A stretch of DNA of 42,580 bases from Bacteroidota bacterium (GCA_016213405.1 JACRAM010000006.1:93731-136310); one strand, 5' to 3'; counted from the first letter of the stretch, positions 21,954 to 30,926 are shown. The notes: generated from the letters alone by a model not told the origin. Numbers and translations: made by a program.

Positions 21954-24116
21954 ATGAAACCAAAAGCAATCCTTGTGGTTACAGTGTTAGTAGCTTCGCG
22001 ATTAAGCTACTCACAACAGGTTGACACTTCACAAACAGTGGAGTTGAAACCAGTAACCGTTACTGCCACACGCAGTGAAAAAAATCTAATTGATGTAGGT
22101 CGCAGTGTAACTGTAATCAGTAATGCAGACATTAAAAACTCGGGAGCTAATTCATTAGCGGAGTTTCTAACCATGCAGGAAGGAATTTTTGTAGTGGGTG
22201 GTCAGCAAAATCCTGGTAGTTTGAACAACCTCTTTATGCGCGGGGCAAACGGAAACCAAACCGTGATAATGGTTGATGGTATCCGAATCACCGACCCATC
22301 TTCAACAGATAATTCCATTGACTTATCGGAACTCTCACTCTGCAATATTGACCGTATTGAAATTGTTCGCGGTTCACACAGCACCCTATATGGTTCATCC
22401 GCGATTGGCGGGGTAATTAATATTCTCACCAAAAAGAACAATGAAAAACCCGGAGTTCATACCGATGCCGAAGTAAAAGGAGGTGCTTTCAATAACAATG
22501 GATCTGTACTCTCTCAAAATATTTTGCTCAATTACACCCACAAAAACGGGTTCTATATAAATGGTGAAATGTATAATACAGGCAGTAAGGGATTTAATTC
22601 CACAGTTGACACAGCCATAACTCCGAATACCTACAAGCATCCCGATATGAGCGATGGATTTAACAAACTTGACCTCATAGGAAAGATAGGATATACAAAT
22701 GAAAAACTTGATGTGTACGCTTCGTATAAAAAAGTACAGCAGAAAGTAGATATAGACAAAGGTGCTTTTCAGGATGATGATAATTACATCATTGATTTTA
22801 AACGCAACTTTTTTACTTATGGAGCTTCCTATAAATTCAATAATAAATTTTCTGCTTCTTATTATGGCGGGACGAGTGATATGATAAGAAAAGCCCTTGA
22901 TGATTCTTCTTTAACAAGCAGTTCAGGGGTTTATGACCATAACTATTATTCGGCATCGTACAAGGGAAATATTTCAAGCAACGATTTACAATTAAACTAT
23001 CGCACAAAAGGAATTGACGTTGTGGCGGGTGGTAATCTTTACAAAGAAACCATGACCGCGCAAACCTATTATTATTCCACAGGGTTTGGAGTGTATGAAT
23101 CAAAAAGTAATTGGGATTCTCTGAAAATAAATTCCCAAACCTCGAATGGATTTATTCATACTGATTTGAACGGCATATTGCTGAATGAAAAATTATCGCC
23201 TGTATCACTTGGACTTGGCGGAAGGTTTGTGAATCACAGTATTTTCGGAAATGTGTTTACCTATGAAATAAATCCATCCCTGAAACTTTCTAAAGATGCG
23301 CTCTTGTATTTCTCTTATACCACAGGATTTAACGCACCATCGCTTTACCAATTATATTCACCCGATAAAGATTTTGGTTCGGGCATAACTCGCGGAAATA
23401 AAACGCTGAAGCCGGAAGAATCACAGTCGTTTGAAATAGGAATAAAGCAAAAAGTAAACAATCAGTTTTCGTACTCAGTGGCATATTTTAACACGGAAGT
23501 AAAAAATGTAGTTGACTACGTTTACCTGTGGGATAAATCAAAAGCGATTGATTCCATCTCCTTTGGCGATTACAAAGGAGATACCTATATAAATCTTGGT
23601 ACTCAATACGCTCATGGCTTTGAATTCTCTCTTACTTCAAAGATTTCCGAAAAGTTGATTTTGTCAGGAAACTTTTCCGTTGTTCAGGGGAAAATCAAGT
23701 ACAATCCTTCAGGCATTGATACTACGCATACAGGAGGAAATCATATTCAATTATTTTTCAACGGCTCATTCGTTACAAAAGAAACAGAATCCATAGGATT
23801 GGTACGCAGACCAAATACAGCCAATGTTTCTATCACGTATATGCCTGTAAAAAAACTTGCTTTGCGTATAGATGCCCGGTTTGCAGGAGCGCGCAGCGAT
23901 ATTTATTATGATGCCGCGCTTGGACCCTTCGGAGCGTTAAATGCAATGGGTGTAGAAGATTATACCTTGCTTGATTTTTCAGCACGATATGAGATCATAA
24001 AAGGATTTACCGCTATGGTTCGGATAGAAAATATTTTTGATGCGAAGTACACCGAAATAAGAGGATACGCAACTCGCGGCAGAGGTATCTACGGAGGAAT
24101 CAGGTATTCATTTTAA
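21954..24116 (+). CDS. btuB: TonB-dependent cobalamin receptor (BtuB-like)
   Basis: 720 aa. Signal peptide about 1-20 (ending SYSQQ), TonB box region VELKPVTVTATRSE, then a plug with VGRSVTVISNADIKNSG, NQTVIMVDGIRITDPSS, IDRIEIVRGSHSTLYGSS and GGVINILTKK, followed by the beta barrel with the final aromatic residue Phe (GIYGGIRYSF). It lies directly behind a cobalamin riboswitch and ahead of cob genes, so the ligand is very likely cobalamin or a corrinoid precursor. TonB-dependent uptake occurs across the outer membrane. Start chosen at ATG 21954, which opens a good signal peptide. Confidence 0.9.
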   Translation: MKPKAILVVTVLVASRLSYSQQVDTSQTVELKPVTVTATRSEKNLIDVGRSVTVISNADIKNSGANSLAEFLTMQEGIFVVGGQQNPGSLNNLFMRGANGNQTVIMVDGIRITDPSSTDNSIDLSELSLCNIDRIEIVRGSHSTLYGSSAIGGVINILTKKNNEKPGVHTDAEVKGGAFNNNGSVLSQNILLNYTHKNGFYINGEMYNTGSKGFNSTVDTAITPNTYKHPDMSDGFNKLDLIGKIGYTNEKLDVYASYKKVQQKVDIDKGAFQDDDNYIIDFKRNFFTYGASYKFNNKFSASYYGGTSDMIRKALDDSSLTSSSGVYDHNYYSASYKGNISSNDLQLNYRTKGIDVVAGGNLYKETMTAQTYYYSTGFGVYESKSNWDSLKINSQTSNGFIHTDLNGILLNEKLSPVSLGLGGRFVNHSIFGNVFTYEINPSLKLSKDALLYFSYTTGFNAPSLYQLYSPDKDFGSGITRGNKTLKPEESQSFEIGIKQKVNNQFSYSVAYFNTEVKNVVDYVYLWDKSKAIDSISFGDYKGDTYINLGTQYAHGFEFSLTSKISEKLILSGNFSVVQGKIKYNPSGIDTTHTGGNHIQLFFNGSFVTKETESIGLVRRPNTANVSITYMPVKKLALRIDARFAGARSDIYYDAALGPFGALNAMGVEDYTLLDFSARYEIIKGFTAMVRIENIFDAKYTEIRGYATRGRGIYGGIRYSF

Positions 24117-24140
24117 AAAATAACAACTAAATCAATAACT

Positions 24141-24728
24141 ATGAAAACAAAAATCAATCCCCGCTTTATTATTCTGCTCCTTTTAATAGTCGTAGCAGTC
24201 GCAATGCGTTTTATAACAGAACTGAAATACAGCACGCTGATTAATTTCACCCCCATCGGGGCAGTTGCTCTTTTTGGCGGAGCATATTTTTCAAACAGAT
24301 GGAAAGCAATTCTGATTCCATTGCTTTCACTATTTATCAGCGACCTGCTTATAAACACCTTGTATTACAATGGACAATTCGGGATTATGTACGATGGGTG
24401 GTATTTGGTATATGGCTCGTTTGTCCTGATGGTATTTTCCGGAGCGTGGATTATAAAAAAGGTAAACATCAAGAATGTGCTGTTGGCATCCGTTGTCGTT
24501 TCAATAGCGCATTGGGTAATAACCGATTTTGGAGTATGGCTCGGCACTTGTACCGACATTACAACAGGGCAGTTATACACCAAAGACATTCAGGGTTTGA
24601 TTAAATGCTATACGCTTGCTTTGCCCTACATGAAAAGTTTTTTTCTCGGCACAATATGTTATAGTACTATAATGTTCGGTGCGTTTGAACTGGCGCAAAG
24701 AAAATATCCTGTTTTAGCTGTTAAATAA
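24141..24728 (+). CDS. Membrane protein, candidate corrinoid or cobalt transport component
   Basis: 195 aa with five or six membrane spans at about 9-30, 36-56, 58-75, 90-110, 112-135 and 160-182. The first part contains TPIGAVALFGGAYFSNRW, the family-like signature of a putative transport protein that I recall as DUF6580. S-component-like membrane proteins of ECF transporters have a similar size and shape. The position between the receptor and cobU, 24 nt after the receptor and 10 nt before cobU, strongly links it to corrinoid metabolism. The substrate is not known. Confidence 0.65.
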   Translation: MKTKINPRFIILLLLIVVAVAMRFITELKYSTLINFTPIGAVALFGGAYFSNRWKAILIPLLSLFISDLLINTLYYNGQFGIMYDGWYLVYGSFVLMVFSGAWIIKKVNIKNVLLASVVVSIAHWVITDFGVWLGTCTDITTGQLYTKDIQGLIKCYTLALPYMKSFFLGTICYSTIMFGAFELAQRKYPVLAVK

Positions 24729-24738
24729 TTCTTAGGGG

Positions 24739-25251
24739 ATGATAATTCTTATAACAGGCGGGGAGCGTTCAGGCAAAAGCAGTTATGCTCAGAAATCAGC
24801 ATTGTCATTATCTGAAAATCCTGTGTATGTGGCAACCGCAAGGAAATGGGACGGAGATTTTAAAAAGAGAATTGAACGCCACCAAAGCGAAAGAGACAAC
24901 AGATGGACAAGCATTGAGGAAGAAAAATACATCAGCAAACCCGAACTGGCAGATAAAGTTGTAGTGATAGATTGCGTTACATTATGGCTGACTAATTTCT
25001 ATGCGGACACCAAATACAATGTAGAGGAATCATTAGTTCAGGCAAAGGCGGAGTTTGAAAAAATAAAACTCCTGAAAGGAATTTTTATTTTTATCACGAA
25101 CGAAATCGGTATGGGTGTTCACGCTGAAACAGAAATCGGAAGGAAGTTTGTCGAATTGCAGGGCTGGATGAATCAGTACATCGCCCAAAATGCGGAGGAA
25201 GTTTTTTTAATGATTTCAGGAATACCAGTTAAAATAAAACCTCTGAAATGA
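24739..25251 (+). CDS. cobU: Adenosylcobinamide kinase / adenosylcobinamide-phosphate guanylyltransferase
   Basis: 170 aa, standard size. P-loop GGERSGKSS at about 7-15, the region RHQSERDNRW with the His that takes part in guanylylation, and DCVTLWLTNF followed by FITNEIGMGVHAETEIGR. CobU phosphorylates adenosylcobinamide and transfers GMP to it in nucleotide-loop assembly. The last four bases overlap the start of the next gene (ATGA). Start chosen at ATG 24739, ten nt from the stop of the membrane-protein gene. Confidence 0.93.
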   Translation: MIILITGGERSGKSSYAQKSALSLSENPVYVATARKWDGDFKKRIERHQSERDNRWTSIEEEKYISKPELADKVVVIDCVTLWLTNFYADTKYNVEESLVQAKAEFEKIKLLKGIFIFITNEIGMGVHAETEIGRKFVELQGWMNQYIAQNAEEVFLMISGIPVKIKPLK

Positions 25252-25898
25252 ATACGGTTTGCAGTTGGAGTGGCGGTAAAGACAGTTGTTTTGCGCTTAT
25301 GCAGGTAATTCAGCAGGGGTATATACCGAGTGTATTGTTGAATATGATGAACAAAAACGGAAAAGTTTCCCGCTCTCATGGATTGCCATTGGAAATTCTT
25401 CTGGAGCAAGCGGAACAAATGCAATTGCCTCTTATGGCTGTTCCGGCTTCATGGAATGATTATGAAAATATTTTTATTGATACGTTGAACAAATTAAAGC
25501 TGGAGTATAAACTTGATGCTTCTGTATTTGGCGATATTGATTTGCAAGCTCATCGGGATTGGGAGGAAAAAGTTTGCTATGCAGCCAGCATAAAAGCCAT
25601 TTTGCCATTATGGAAAAGAAACAGGAAAGAACTTGTGTTTGAAATGCTTGATGACGGAATTGAATGTATGATTGTATCCTGCAATGTTGTGATGGGAGAA
25701 AAATACTTAGGAAGGATGCTTACAAGTGAACTTGTTGATGAACTGGAATCAATAAGCATTGACCCCTGTGGTGAGAACGGAGAATTTCATACGCTGGTTG
25801 TCAATTGCCCTTTATTCACTAATAGGATTTCAATACCGCAGTACACCGTAAACACACATAAAGATTATTGTTTTATAAATTGGAAAAATAATACTTAG
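25248..25898 (+). CDS. PP-loop ATPase of cobalamin operons (Dph6 / TIGR00290-like)
   Basis: 216 aa. N-terminal PP-loop motif SWSGGKDSC at about 6-14, then the ALMQVIQQGYIPSVLLNM segment, and EIDLQAHRDWEEK near the centre (here FGDIDLQAHRDWEEKVCY). Related proteins are amide ligases such as diphthine-ammonia ligase (archaeal and eukaryotic). In bacteria, homologues appear in cobalamin gene clusters with no proven role. It overlaps cobU by 4 nt and is 4 nt from cobT. An amidation or ATP-dependent activation step in corrinoid salvage is a reasonable inference. Confidence 0.75.
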   Translation: MNTVCSWSGGKDSCFALMQVIQQGYIPSVLLNMMNKNGKVSRSHGLPLEILLEQAEQMQLPLMAVPASWNDYENIFIDTLNKLKLEYKLDASVFGDIDLQAHRDWEEKVCYAASIKAILPLWKRNRKELVFEMLDDGIECMIVSCNVVMGEKYLGRMLTSELVDELESISIDPCGENGEFHTLVVNCPLFTNRISIPQYTVNTHKDYCFINWKNNT

Positions 25899-25902
25899 AC
25901 CC

Positions 25903-26958
25903 ATGTTACCATTCAAAATTGAACCAATCAGTCATAACCTTCAGGAGCAACTGAAACACAAAATTAATTTTAAAACCAAACCGCTTGGATCATTAGGCAG
26001 ATTGGAAGAAGTCGCTTTACAAATCGGGCTTATTCAAAATACGCTTACTCCTGCACTTGTGAATCCGCATATCATTGTTTTTGCGGGTGACCACGGTGTG
26101 GTCGAAGAAGGCGTTAGCGCATATCCCCAGGAAGTGACTTATCAGATGGTGTTTAATTTTCTAAGCGGTGGAGCAGCAATAAATATTTTCTGCAAACAAC
26201 ATGGAATAAAAATAAAAGTAGTGGATGCAGGTGTAAAGCACAAGTTTGAACCGCATCCGGATTTAATCATTTCCAAAATAGATGAAGGGACAAAAAACTT
26301 CACTAAAGAACCTGCCATGAGTATCAAATACGCTCAGAGGTGTATTGAAAAGGGCGGGCAGATTGTGGAGGAAATCCACAAAACAGGTTGTAACATAATA
26401 GGATTTGGCGATATGGGAATCGGAAATACCACTTCTGCTTCTGCTTTGATGCACGTTTTTACAAAAATTAATTTACAGGAATGTGTCGGTAAGGGAACAG
26501 GCATAGACAATGACAGTATTAGTCATAAAGCCGATGTTATTCAGAAAGCAGTTGCCACTCATGAAGATTGTAATACACCGATGAAAAAACTTGCAGCGTT
26601 CGGTGGTTTCGAGATCGCACAAATGGCAGGAGCAATGCTGAAAGCAGCCGAGTTGAAAATGATAATAATGGTTGACGGTTTTATTGCCACTTCTTCTTTC
26701 CTTGCAGCGAATAATATTGATAGTAATGTTCTTGATTATGCAATTTTTTGTCATCAGAGCGAGGAAAAAGGGCATAAGTTGATGTTAGAGTATTTAAAGG
26801 CAAAGCCTCTGATGAATTTGAATATGCGTTTGGGCGAAGGAACAGGTTGTGCAGTAGCATATCCCTTTATCCAGTCGGCTGTGAAGTTCTTAAATGAAAT
26901 GGCGAGCTTTGAAAGTGCAGGAGTAAGTAACAAAGAAGATGTTTCAGTAAATGCTTAA
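25903..26958 (+). CDS. cobT: Nicotinate-nucleotide-dimethylbenzimidazole phosphoribosyltransferase
   Basis: 351 aa, family size. Typical segments are KTKPLGSLGRLEEVALQIG, VFAGDHGVVEEGVSAYPQEV, LSGGAAINIFCKQ, and the C-terminal RLGEGTGCAVAYPFIQSAV, with the catalytic Glu in GEGTG. CobT makes alpha-ribazole phosphate from DMB and nicotinate mononucleotide. It overlaps cobS by 8 nt. No bluB-like gene for DMB is visible nearby, so the lower ligand may be imported or made elsewhere. Confidence 0.95.
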   Translation: MLPFKIEPISHNLQEQLKHKINFKTKPLGSLGRLEEVALQIGLIQNTLTPALVNPHIIVFAGDHGVVEEGVSAYPQEVTYQMVFNFLSGGAAINIFCKQHGIKIKVVDAGVKHKFEPHPDLIISKIDEGTKNFTKEPAMSIKYAQRCIEKGGQIVEEIHKTGCNIIGFGDMGIGNTTSASALMHVFTKINLQECVGKGTGIDNDSISHKADVIQKAVATHEDCNTPMKKLAAFGGFEIAQMAGAMLKAAELKMIIMVDGFIATSSFLAANNIDSNVLDYAIFCHQSEEKGHKLMLEYLKAKPLMNLNMRLGEGTGCAVAYPFIQSAVKFLNEMASFESAGVSNKEDVSVNA

Positions 26959-27715
26959 AAAAGAAATCAGGATATTTTTTACAGCATTGATGTTCTTCAC
27001 ACGGATACCATGTCCAAAGTGGATTGACCATTCTGAAGAATACCTTTCTAAAAGTTCGCGATATTTCCCGCTTATAGGAATTATTGTCGGAGGCATTGGA
27101 GCATTGGTATATTACAGTTTCTCTTTTATTTTTCCTCATCCAATTGCTATCCTGTTAAGCATGGTCAGTACCATTCTTGTCACAGGAGCATTTCACGAAG
27201 ATGGGCTTGCCGATATGTGCGATGGATTTGGCGGTGGATGGACTAAACAGGATATTTTGAGAATAATGAAAGATTCCCGGACAGGAACGTATGGGGTAGT
27301 TGGATTGTGTTCCATGCTTGCAATAAAATTTGCCTCTCTGTATTATATGGATTCCAAACTCATCCCTCTTGTGCTTATTGCAGGACATTCTCTAAGCCGT
27401 TTCGCGGCTTCTACATTATTATACACGCTTGATTATGTGCGGGAGGATGCAGATAGTAAAGCTAAACCAGCAGCAGGACGTATATCGGCATTTTCATTAT
27501 GCGTAGGTGCAGTTTTTGGCATAATTTCCTTAGCCCTATTTTTCAACTACTATGTTTTTGCTTTGCTCGTCCCTGTATTTATTGCAAGATGGTACTTAGG
27601 GCATTACTATAAAAAATGGATAGGAGGACACACGGGTGATTGCGGAGGAGCCACACAGCAAATCTGTGAAGTAGTATTTTATTTAAGTTTTATAGTCCTA
27701 TGGAAGTATATCTGA
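26951..27715 (+). CDS. cobS: Adenosylcobinamide-GDP ribazoletransferase
   Basis: 254 aa, integral membrane protein with about six spans. The conserved motif GAFHEDGLADMCDGFGGG (about 77-94) carries the acidic Mg-binding residues of the family, followed by KDSRTGTYGVVGL. CobS joins adenosylcobinamide-GDP and alpha-ribazole in the last part of nucleotide-loop assembly. The start at 26951 overlaps cobT by 8 nt, and the end overlaps cobC by 16 nt, indicating a compact operon. Confidence 0.93.
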   Translation: MLKKEIRIFFTALMFFTRIPCPKWIDHSEEYLSKSSRYFPLIGIIVGGIGALVYYSFSFIFPHPIAILLSMVSTILVTGAFHEDGLADMCDGFGGGWTKQDILRIMKDSRTGTYGVVGLCSMLAIKFASLYYMDSKLIPLVLIAGHSLSRFAASTLLYTLDYVREDADSKAKPAAGRISAFSLCVGAVFGIISLALFFNYYVFALLVPVFIARWYLGHYYKKWIGGHTGDCGGATQQICEVVFYLSFIVLWKYI

Positions 27716-28296
27716 TTCGGCATACAGAAACTATACTCGGTAAAGATTATTGCTGTGGACAAAGCAATATCCCACTGCAAAGACCATTTCTTGCTACTCA
27801 CGATAAGATAGTCAATAACTTAAAAATTCCAAAAGCTGTTTTGTATTCAAGCCCATTAGAGAGATGTAAACAACTTGCCAATCATTTTAGAATGTATAAT
27901 GAATCTATTCAAAAAATGCATTTCGATGACCGCCTTAAAGAAATGAATTTTGGAGATTGGGAGATGAAAAAATGGGATGAAATAAATCAGGAGCAATTAA
28001 ATAAGTGGATGGCAGATTTTGTAAATGAAAAAGCACCTCGTGGCGAATGCTTTATTGATTTAAATGAACGAGTGAAGGAATTTTTTAATGAAATGATCCT
28101 TTCCTCCAATAATGAGAGCGAAGCGATAGTGATAATTACACACGCAGGGGTTATCCGTTCAATACTTTGTCAAATACTTGAAATTCCTTTACGAAACGCT
28201 TTTAAAATGCCGATTGACTTTGGAAGCACCACGAAAATCAGTATCGATAATAAATCTTGCTATCAAAATATCGGATATATAAATCGAATGGTATAG
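27700..28296 (+). CDS. cobC: Alpha-ribazole phosphatase (histidine phosphatase family)
   Basis: 198 aa. N-terminal catalytic motif YLIRHTETILG (RHT), then YSSPLERCKQLANHF and the second catalytic His in VIITHAGVIRSILC. The family acts on alpha-ribazole 5'-phosphate before the final CobS step; a general phosphatase is the alternative. Gene order cobT-cobS-cobC favours the cobalamin assignment. It overlaps cobS by 16 nt and ends the salvage operon. Confidence 0.85.
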   Translation: MEVYLIRHTETILGKDYCCGQSNIPLQRPFLATHDKIVNNLKIPKAVLYSSPLERCKQLANHFRMYNESIQKMHFDDRLKEMNFGDWEMKKWDEINQEQLNKWMADFVNEKAPRGECFIDLNERVKEFFNEMILSSNNESEAIVIITHAGVIRSILCQILEIPLRNAFKMPIDFGSTTKISIDNKSCYQNIGYINRMV

Positions 28297-28777
28297 TTTT
28301 TCGTTATATCTTATTTACCACACAATGCTCCCGCAATCTCCCCTCGGTTCTCCGCGATTCTCCCTAATCCTCCGCGATTAATGCAATCGGTTTGTGGTTT
28401 CCCCGATATATACCCGAGATCGTCCCATAAAAGTCACCTAATAGATTCTACTTTTTTCAGAAGTATCCTTTCGGGCTTTAGAATGTTATTATCTTCTGTT
28501 GTGGTAAATATTTTTATCCTAAAGTAATATGCTTTCCCTTCGGAGACACGCTTATTTCCCCTGCAATTACATTCGGTTCGTTTGCGAATCTACAAGGGGG
28601 TATAACAGCCCTTATAGGTATGCGAAAATCATTTGAGATGTCCAAATCATTTCAGAGAATCTTTTGAGCTGATAATATCCCCTGAATTCAGGAGGTACAC
28701 TCAAAAGGATTCCCGAACATGGTCGCGAAACAGCAACCTCAATGAAAATAAGGATAACCATAAAAACCATTTACAAA
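28297..28777. other. Gene-free gap with short repeats
   Basis: No convincing gene or RNA is seen. TCCGCGATT occurs at 28351 and 28371 (20 bp apart), within a CTCC-rich stretch similar to dispersed filler repeats of Bacteroidota. AAATCATTT is repeated near 28627 and 28643, and CCTGAATTCAGG (28681-28692) is a perfect 12-bp palindrome close to the recombinase partner gene and could be an operator for it. Confidence 0.5.
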
Positions 28778-29029
28778 ATGACAACAGGAAAAGTTGGTTG
28801 CACGGAAATCATTATCAGCGATGAAGAATTGATGCGGATAAATCCTGAAAAGAAACCGCTCACAGTTGAAACACTCCGAACCTTTAAGGGAATGGAAAAC
28901 CTATCCGATGAGGAAGCACAGGAAATTATTTTTTCATTAGAAACCTTCTGCATCATTTTACTTGAAGCAGTAAAAGCGCAAACGGAAAAGGAAGAAGCAA
29001 ATATTAACCAACTAAAAATAGCAGCATGA
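28778..29029 (+). CDS. Small protein preceding serine recombinase
   Basis: 83 aa from the ATG at 28778 (MTTGKVGCTEIIISDEEL). A frame from an ATG at 28742 would add 12 residues and is equally possible. The segment NPEKKPLTVETLRTFKGMEN followed by LSDEEAQEIIFSLETF matches a family I recall sitting immediately ahead of serine recombinases in Bacteroidota. It overlaps the recombinase start by 4 nt (ATGA), which implies coupling. It may regulate or assist recombination. Confidence 0.65.
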   Translation: MTTGKVGCTEIIISDEELMRINPEKKPLTVETLRTFKGMENLSDEEAQEIIFSLETFCIILLEAVKAQTEKEEANINQLKIAA

Positions 29030-30786
29030 GCAACTCAGATGTTTTACTTGCCTCACGGTTCGGAAAAGAAAGCCGAACCACCATGAGCAAAAATGCTACC
29101 ACCAACGTGGTGGTTTACACCCGCGTTTCAACAAAGGAACAGGCGGACAATAATCTTTCGCTGGATACCCAGCGAAGAACGATTGATGAATTCTCTAAAC
29201 GAAATGGAAAAAATGTTCTTGCTTACTTTGGCGGAACTTATGAAAGCGCAAAGACCGATGGGCGAAAGGAATTTCAGCGAATGCTGGATTTCATTAAAAA
29301 GAATAAGGGCAAAGTAAGTCAGATACTTGTTTATGCCCTTGACCGATTCAGTCGCACAGGTGGAGGAGCAATAAAACTCGCGCAGGAACTTCGTGAGAAA
29401 CACGGAGTGGAAGTTTTTTCGGTAACCCAGCCAACGGATACAAGTATTCCAAGCGGTGCTTTTACTCAGGATATTCAATTCATATTTTCTCAATTCGACA
29501 ACCAACTGAGAAGGCAAAGAGTAATTGCAGGAATGACGGAAAAATTCAAACGAGGGGATTGGGTGGTGAAACCTCCGCAAGGATACGACATCATCAAAAT
29601 AAATGGGAATAGAAAAATTGTGGTGAATGAAGAAGGAAAGAAAATCAAACTGGCATTTGAATGGAAGGTTCAGGGATTGAAGAACGAGGAAATTGTCGAC
29701 AAGCTGAATGCGATGGGCGTAAAAATGTATAAACAGCAACTCCACAAAATTTTCATTAACCCTTTTTACTGCGGAATAATTTCTCATGGAATGCTTCACG
29801 GAAAAATAGTGAATGGGAAACACGAAGCAATGGTAAGCAAAGAGCTTTTCCTGAAAGTGAATGACATCGTTTCTGGTTCAACCCGGTATGGAGTTCCGCA
29901 CAAACTGGAAAATGACAACGTACCCCTGAAGGTTTTCACCCGATGCCAGCGTTGCGGAACACCCTTCACAGGATACCTTGTGAGGAACAGGGGGCTTTAT
30001 TATTACAAATGCCGAAAGAACGGTTGCGGAAGCAACACAAGGGCTGATATCCTCCATGAACGCTTCGGATGGAAACTGGCGGAGTATTCCCTTTGGCAGG
30101 ATGCTGTAAACCCCCTTCTATTTACCCTTCATTACGCCCATGAAACTTCCATCAAAGGCAATCAGGAGCGTGAGCAAACCCTGAAAGCCCGCCTTACCGA
30201 AGTGACCAAGAAAATCGATACCATCGAAGAGAAGCATTACGTTACAGGCGAAATGAATAAGGAGGCATTCGATAGATTCAGGGAGCGGTATAGGGTAGAA
30301 AGGGAAGCTATAATGCGTGAATTGGGTAATTGCGGAAATGGGGGTTCTAACAAATTATCTGCCCTGAGAAAAGCGATTGCAATGGCAACGCAACTCCCTA
30401 ATATTTGGGGACTTGTGCCGATAAAAGTGAAGGAGTTATTTCAGAAATTGGTGTTTCCTGAAGGGATTACCTATGAAAAGACAACGGAGGGAGTTCTAAC
30501 AAATAAAATTAATTCCGTGTTCGCCACAATAGCCAATGTTTCAAAGAGTTGCGTGGGCATTAAAAAAGGGACTCCCCCCTTTTTATGGGGGAAGTCCCTT
30601 TCAGCGGAGGGAGAGGGATTCGAACCCCCGCTGGTATTACCCAGGCCTGTTTTCAAGACAGGTGCAATCAACCGCTCTGCCATCCCTCCAAAGGTCGTAC
30701 TAAATTATTCCTTTTTCTTTCAGGTAAATATAACCATTGATTGTTTTAAAAAAGAATTCTCGTTTTACTGCTTCTTCTTTTATTAA
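29026..30786 (+). CDS. Large serine recombinase (integrase), C-terminus running into antisense tRNA
   Basis: 586 aa as an open frame. Resolvase N-terminal domain: catalytic Ser at about 35 (VYTRVSTKEQA), YALDRFSRTGGG and a DIQFIFSQFDNQLRR helix. The recombinase domain follows, then a zinc ribbon (FTRCQRCGTPF and YYKCRKNGCGS) and a coiled-coil-like helix (TLKARLTEVTKKIDTIEEK). The last about 60 codons read across the terminator and the tRNA-Ser gene in antisense (EGEGFEPPLVLPRPVFKTG), so the native end was probably altered by insertion and the reported end is not reliable. It probably integrates at this tRNA. Confidence 0.8.
   Translation: MSNSDVLLASRFGKESRTTMSKNATTNVVVYTRVSTKEQADNNLSLDTQRRTIDEFSKRNGKNVLAYFGGTYESAKTDGRKEFQRMLDFIKKNKGKVSQILVYALDRFSRTGGGAIKLAQELREKHGVEVFSVTQPTDTSIPSGAFTQDIQFIFSQFDNQLRRQRVIAGMTEKFKRGDWVVKPPQGYDIIKINGNRKIVVNEEGKKIKLAFEWKVQGLKNEEIVDKLNAMGVKMYKQQLHKIFINPFYCGIISHGMLHGKIVNGKHEAMVSKELFLKVNDIVSGSTRYGVPHKLENDNVPLKVFTRCQRCGTPFTGYLVRNRGLYYYKCRKNGCGSNTRADILHERFGWKLAEYSLWQDAVNPLLFTLHYAHETSIKGNQEREQTLKARLTEVTKKIDTIEEKHYVTGEMNKEAFDRFRERYRVEREAIMRELGNCGNGGSNKLSALRKAIAMATQLPNIWGLVPIKVKELFQKLVFPEGITYEKTTEGVLTNKINSVFATIANVSKSCVGIKKGTPPFLWGKSLSAEGEGFEPPLVLPRPVFKTGAINRSAIPPKVVLNYSFFFQVNITIDCFKKEFSFYCFFFY
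30559..30601 (-). terminator. Intrinsic terminator of tRNA-Ser
   Basis: On the minus strand, just 3' of the tRNA, AAAGGGACTT pairs with AGTCCCTTT through a stem extended by CCCCC / GGGGG around a short loop, and it is followed by a run of six T. It lies inside the recombinase reading frame on the other strand. Confidence 0.85.
30605..30689 (-). tRNA. tRNA-Ser (anticodon UGA)
   Basis: 85 nt. The acceptor stem GGAGGGA / TCCCTCC and the anticodon stem-loop CCTGT-CTTGAAA-ACAGG (anticodon TGA) are clear. A long variable arm and the T loop (GGGGG-TTCGAAT-CCCTC) follow, with discriminator G. No CCA is encoded. Its length and variable arm are typical for a class II serine tRNA. Confidence 0.95.
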
Positions 30787-30856
30787 ATATTCTTCGTGAT
30801 AATGTAAAATAAATGGTCTTCTTCCTTTCGTTGATTTTTCCCGTCCATTGTTGTGC

Positions 30857-30871
30857 CTGCCATCCCTCCAA
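30857..30871. repeat. Copy of the tRNA-Ser 5' end, possible attachment-site remnant
   Basis: CTGCCATCCCTCCAA at 30857-30871 is identical to 30677-30691, the 5' end of the tRNA plus its immediate flank. The two copies are 180 bp apart. Such a duplicate next to a recombinase suggests a trace of integration or excision. Confidence 0.5.
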
Positions 30872-30890
30872 TGGTTGCCTCAGATGAATT

Positions 30891-30926
30891 CCGATAGCTA
30901 TCGGAGGAGTCCGTCTTTAGGCGGAC
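30891..30926. repeat. Palindromic extragenic repeat pair
   Basis: CCGATAGCTATCGG (30891-30904) is a perfect 14-bp palindrome, followed by GTCCG-TCTTTAG-CGGAC (30909-30926), a small hairpin. Both are of types I know as common repeats in Bacteroidota. Confidence 0.6.

Noticed and set aside
28297-28777. Hidden gene or RNA in the recombinase upstream gap
   Set aside because: Only short frames without motifs, and short repeats typical of extragenic filler, are seen.
30600-30786. C-terminal end of the recombinase as a true protein domain
   Set aside because: It is the antisense translation of a tRNA gene and its terminator (EGEGFEPPLVLPRP), a pattern that arises from the tRNA sequence itself.
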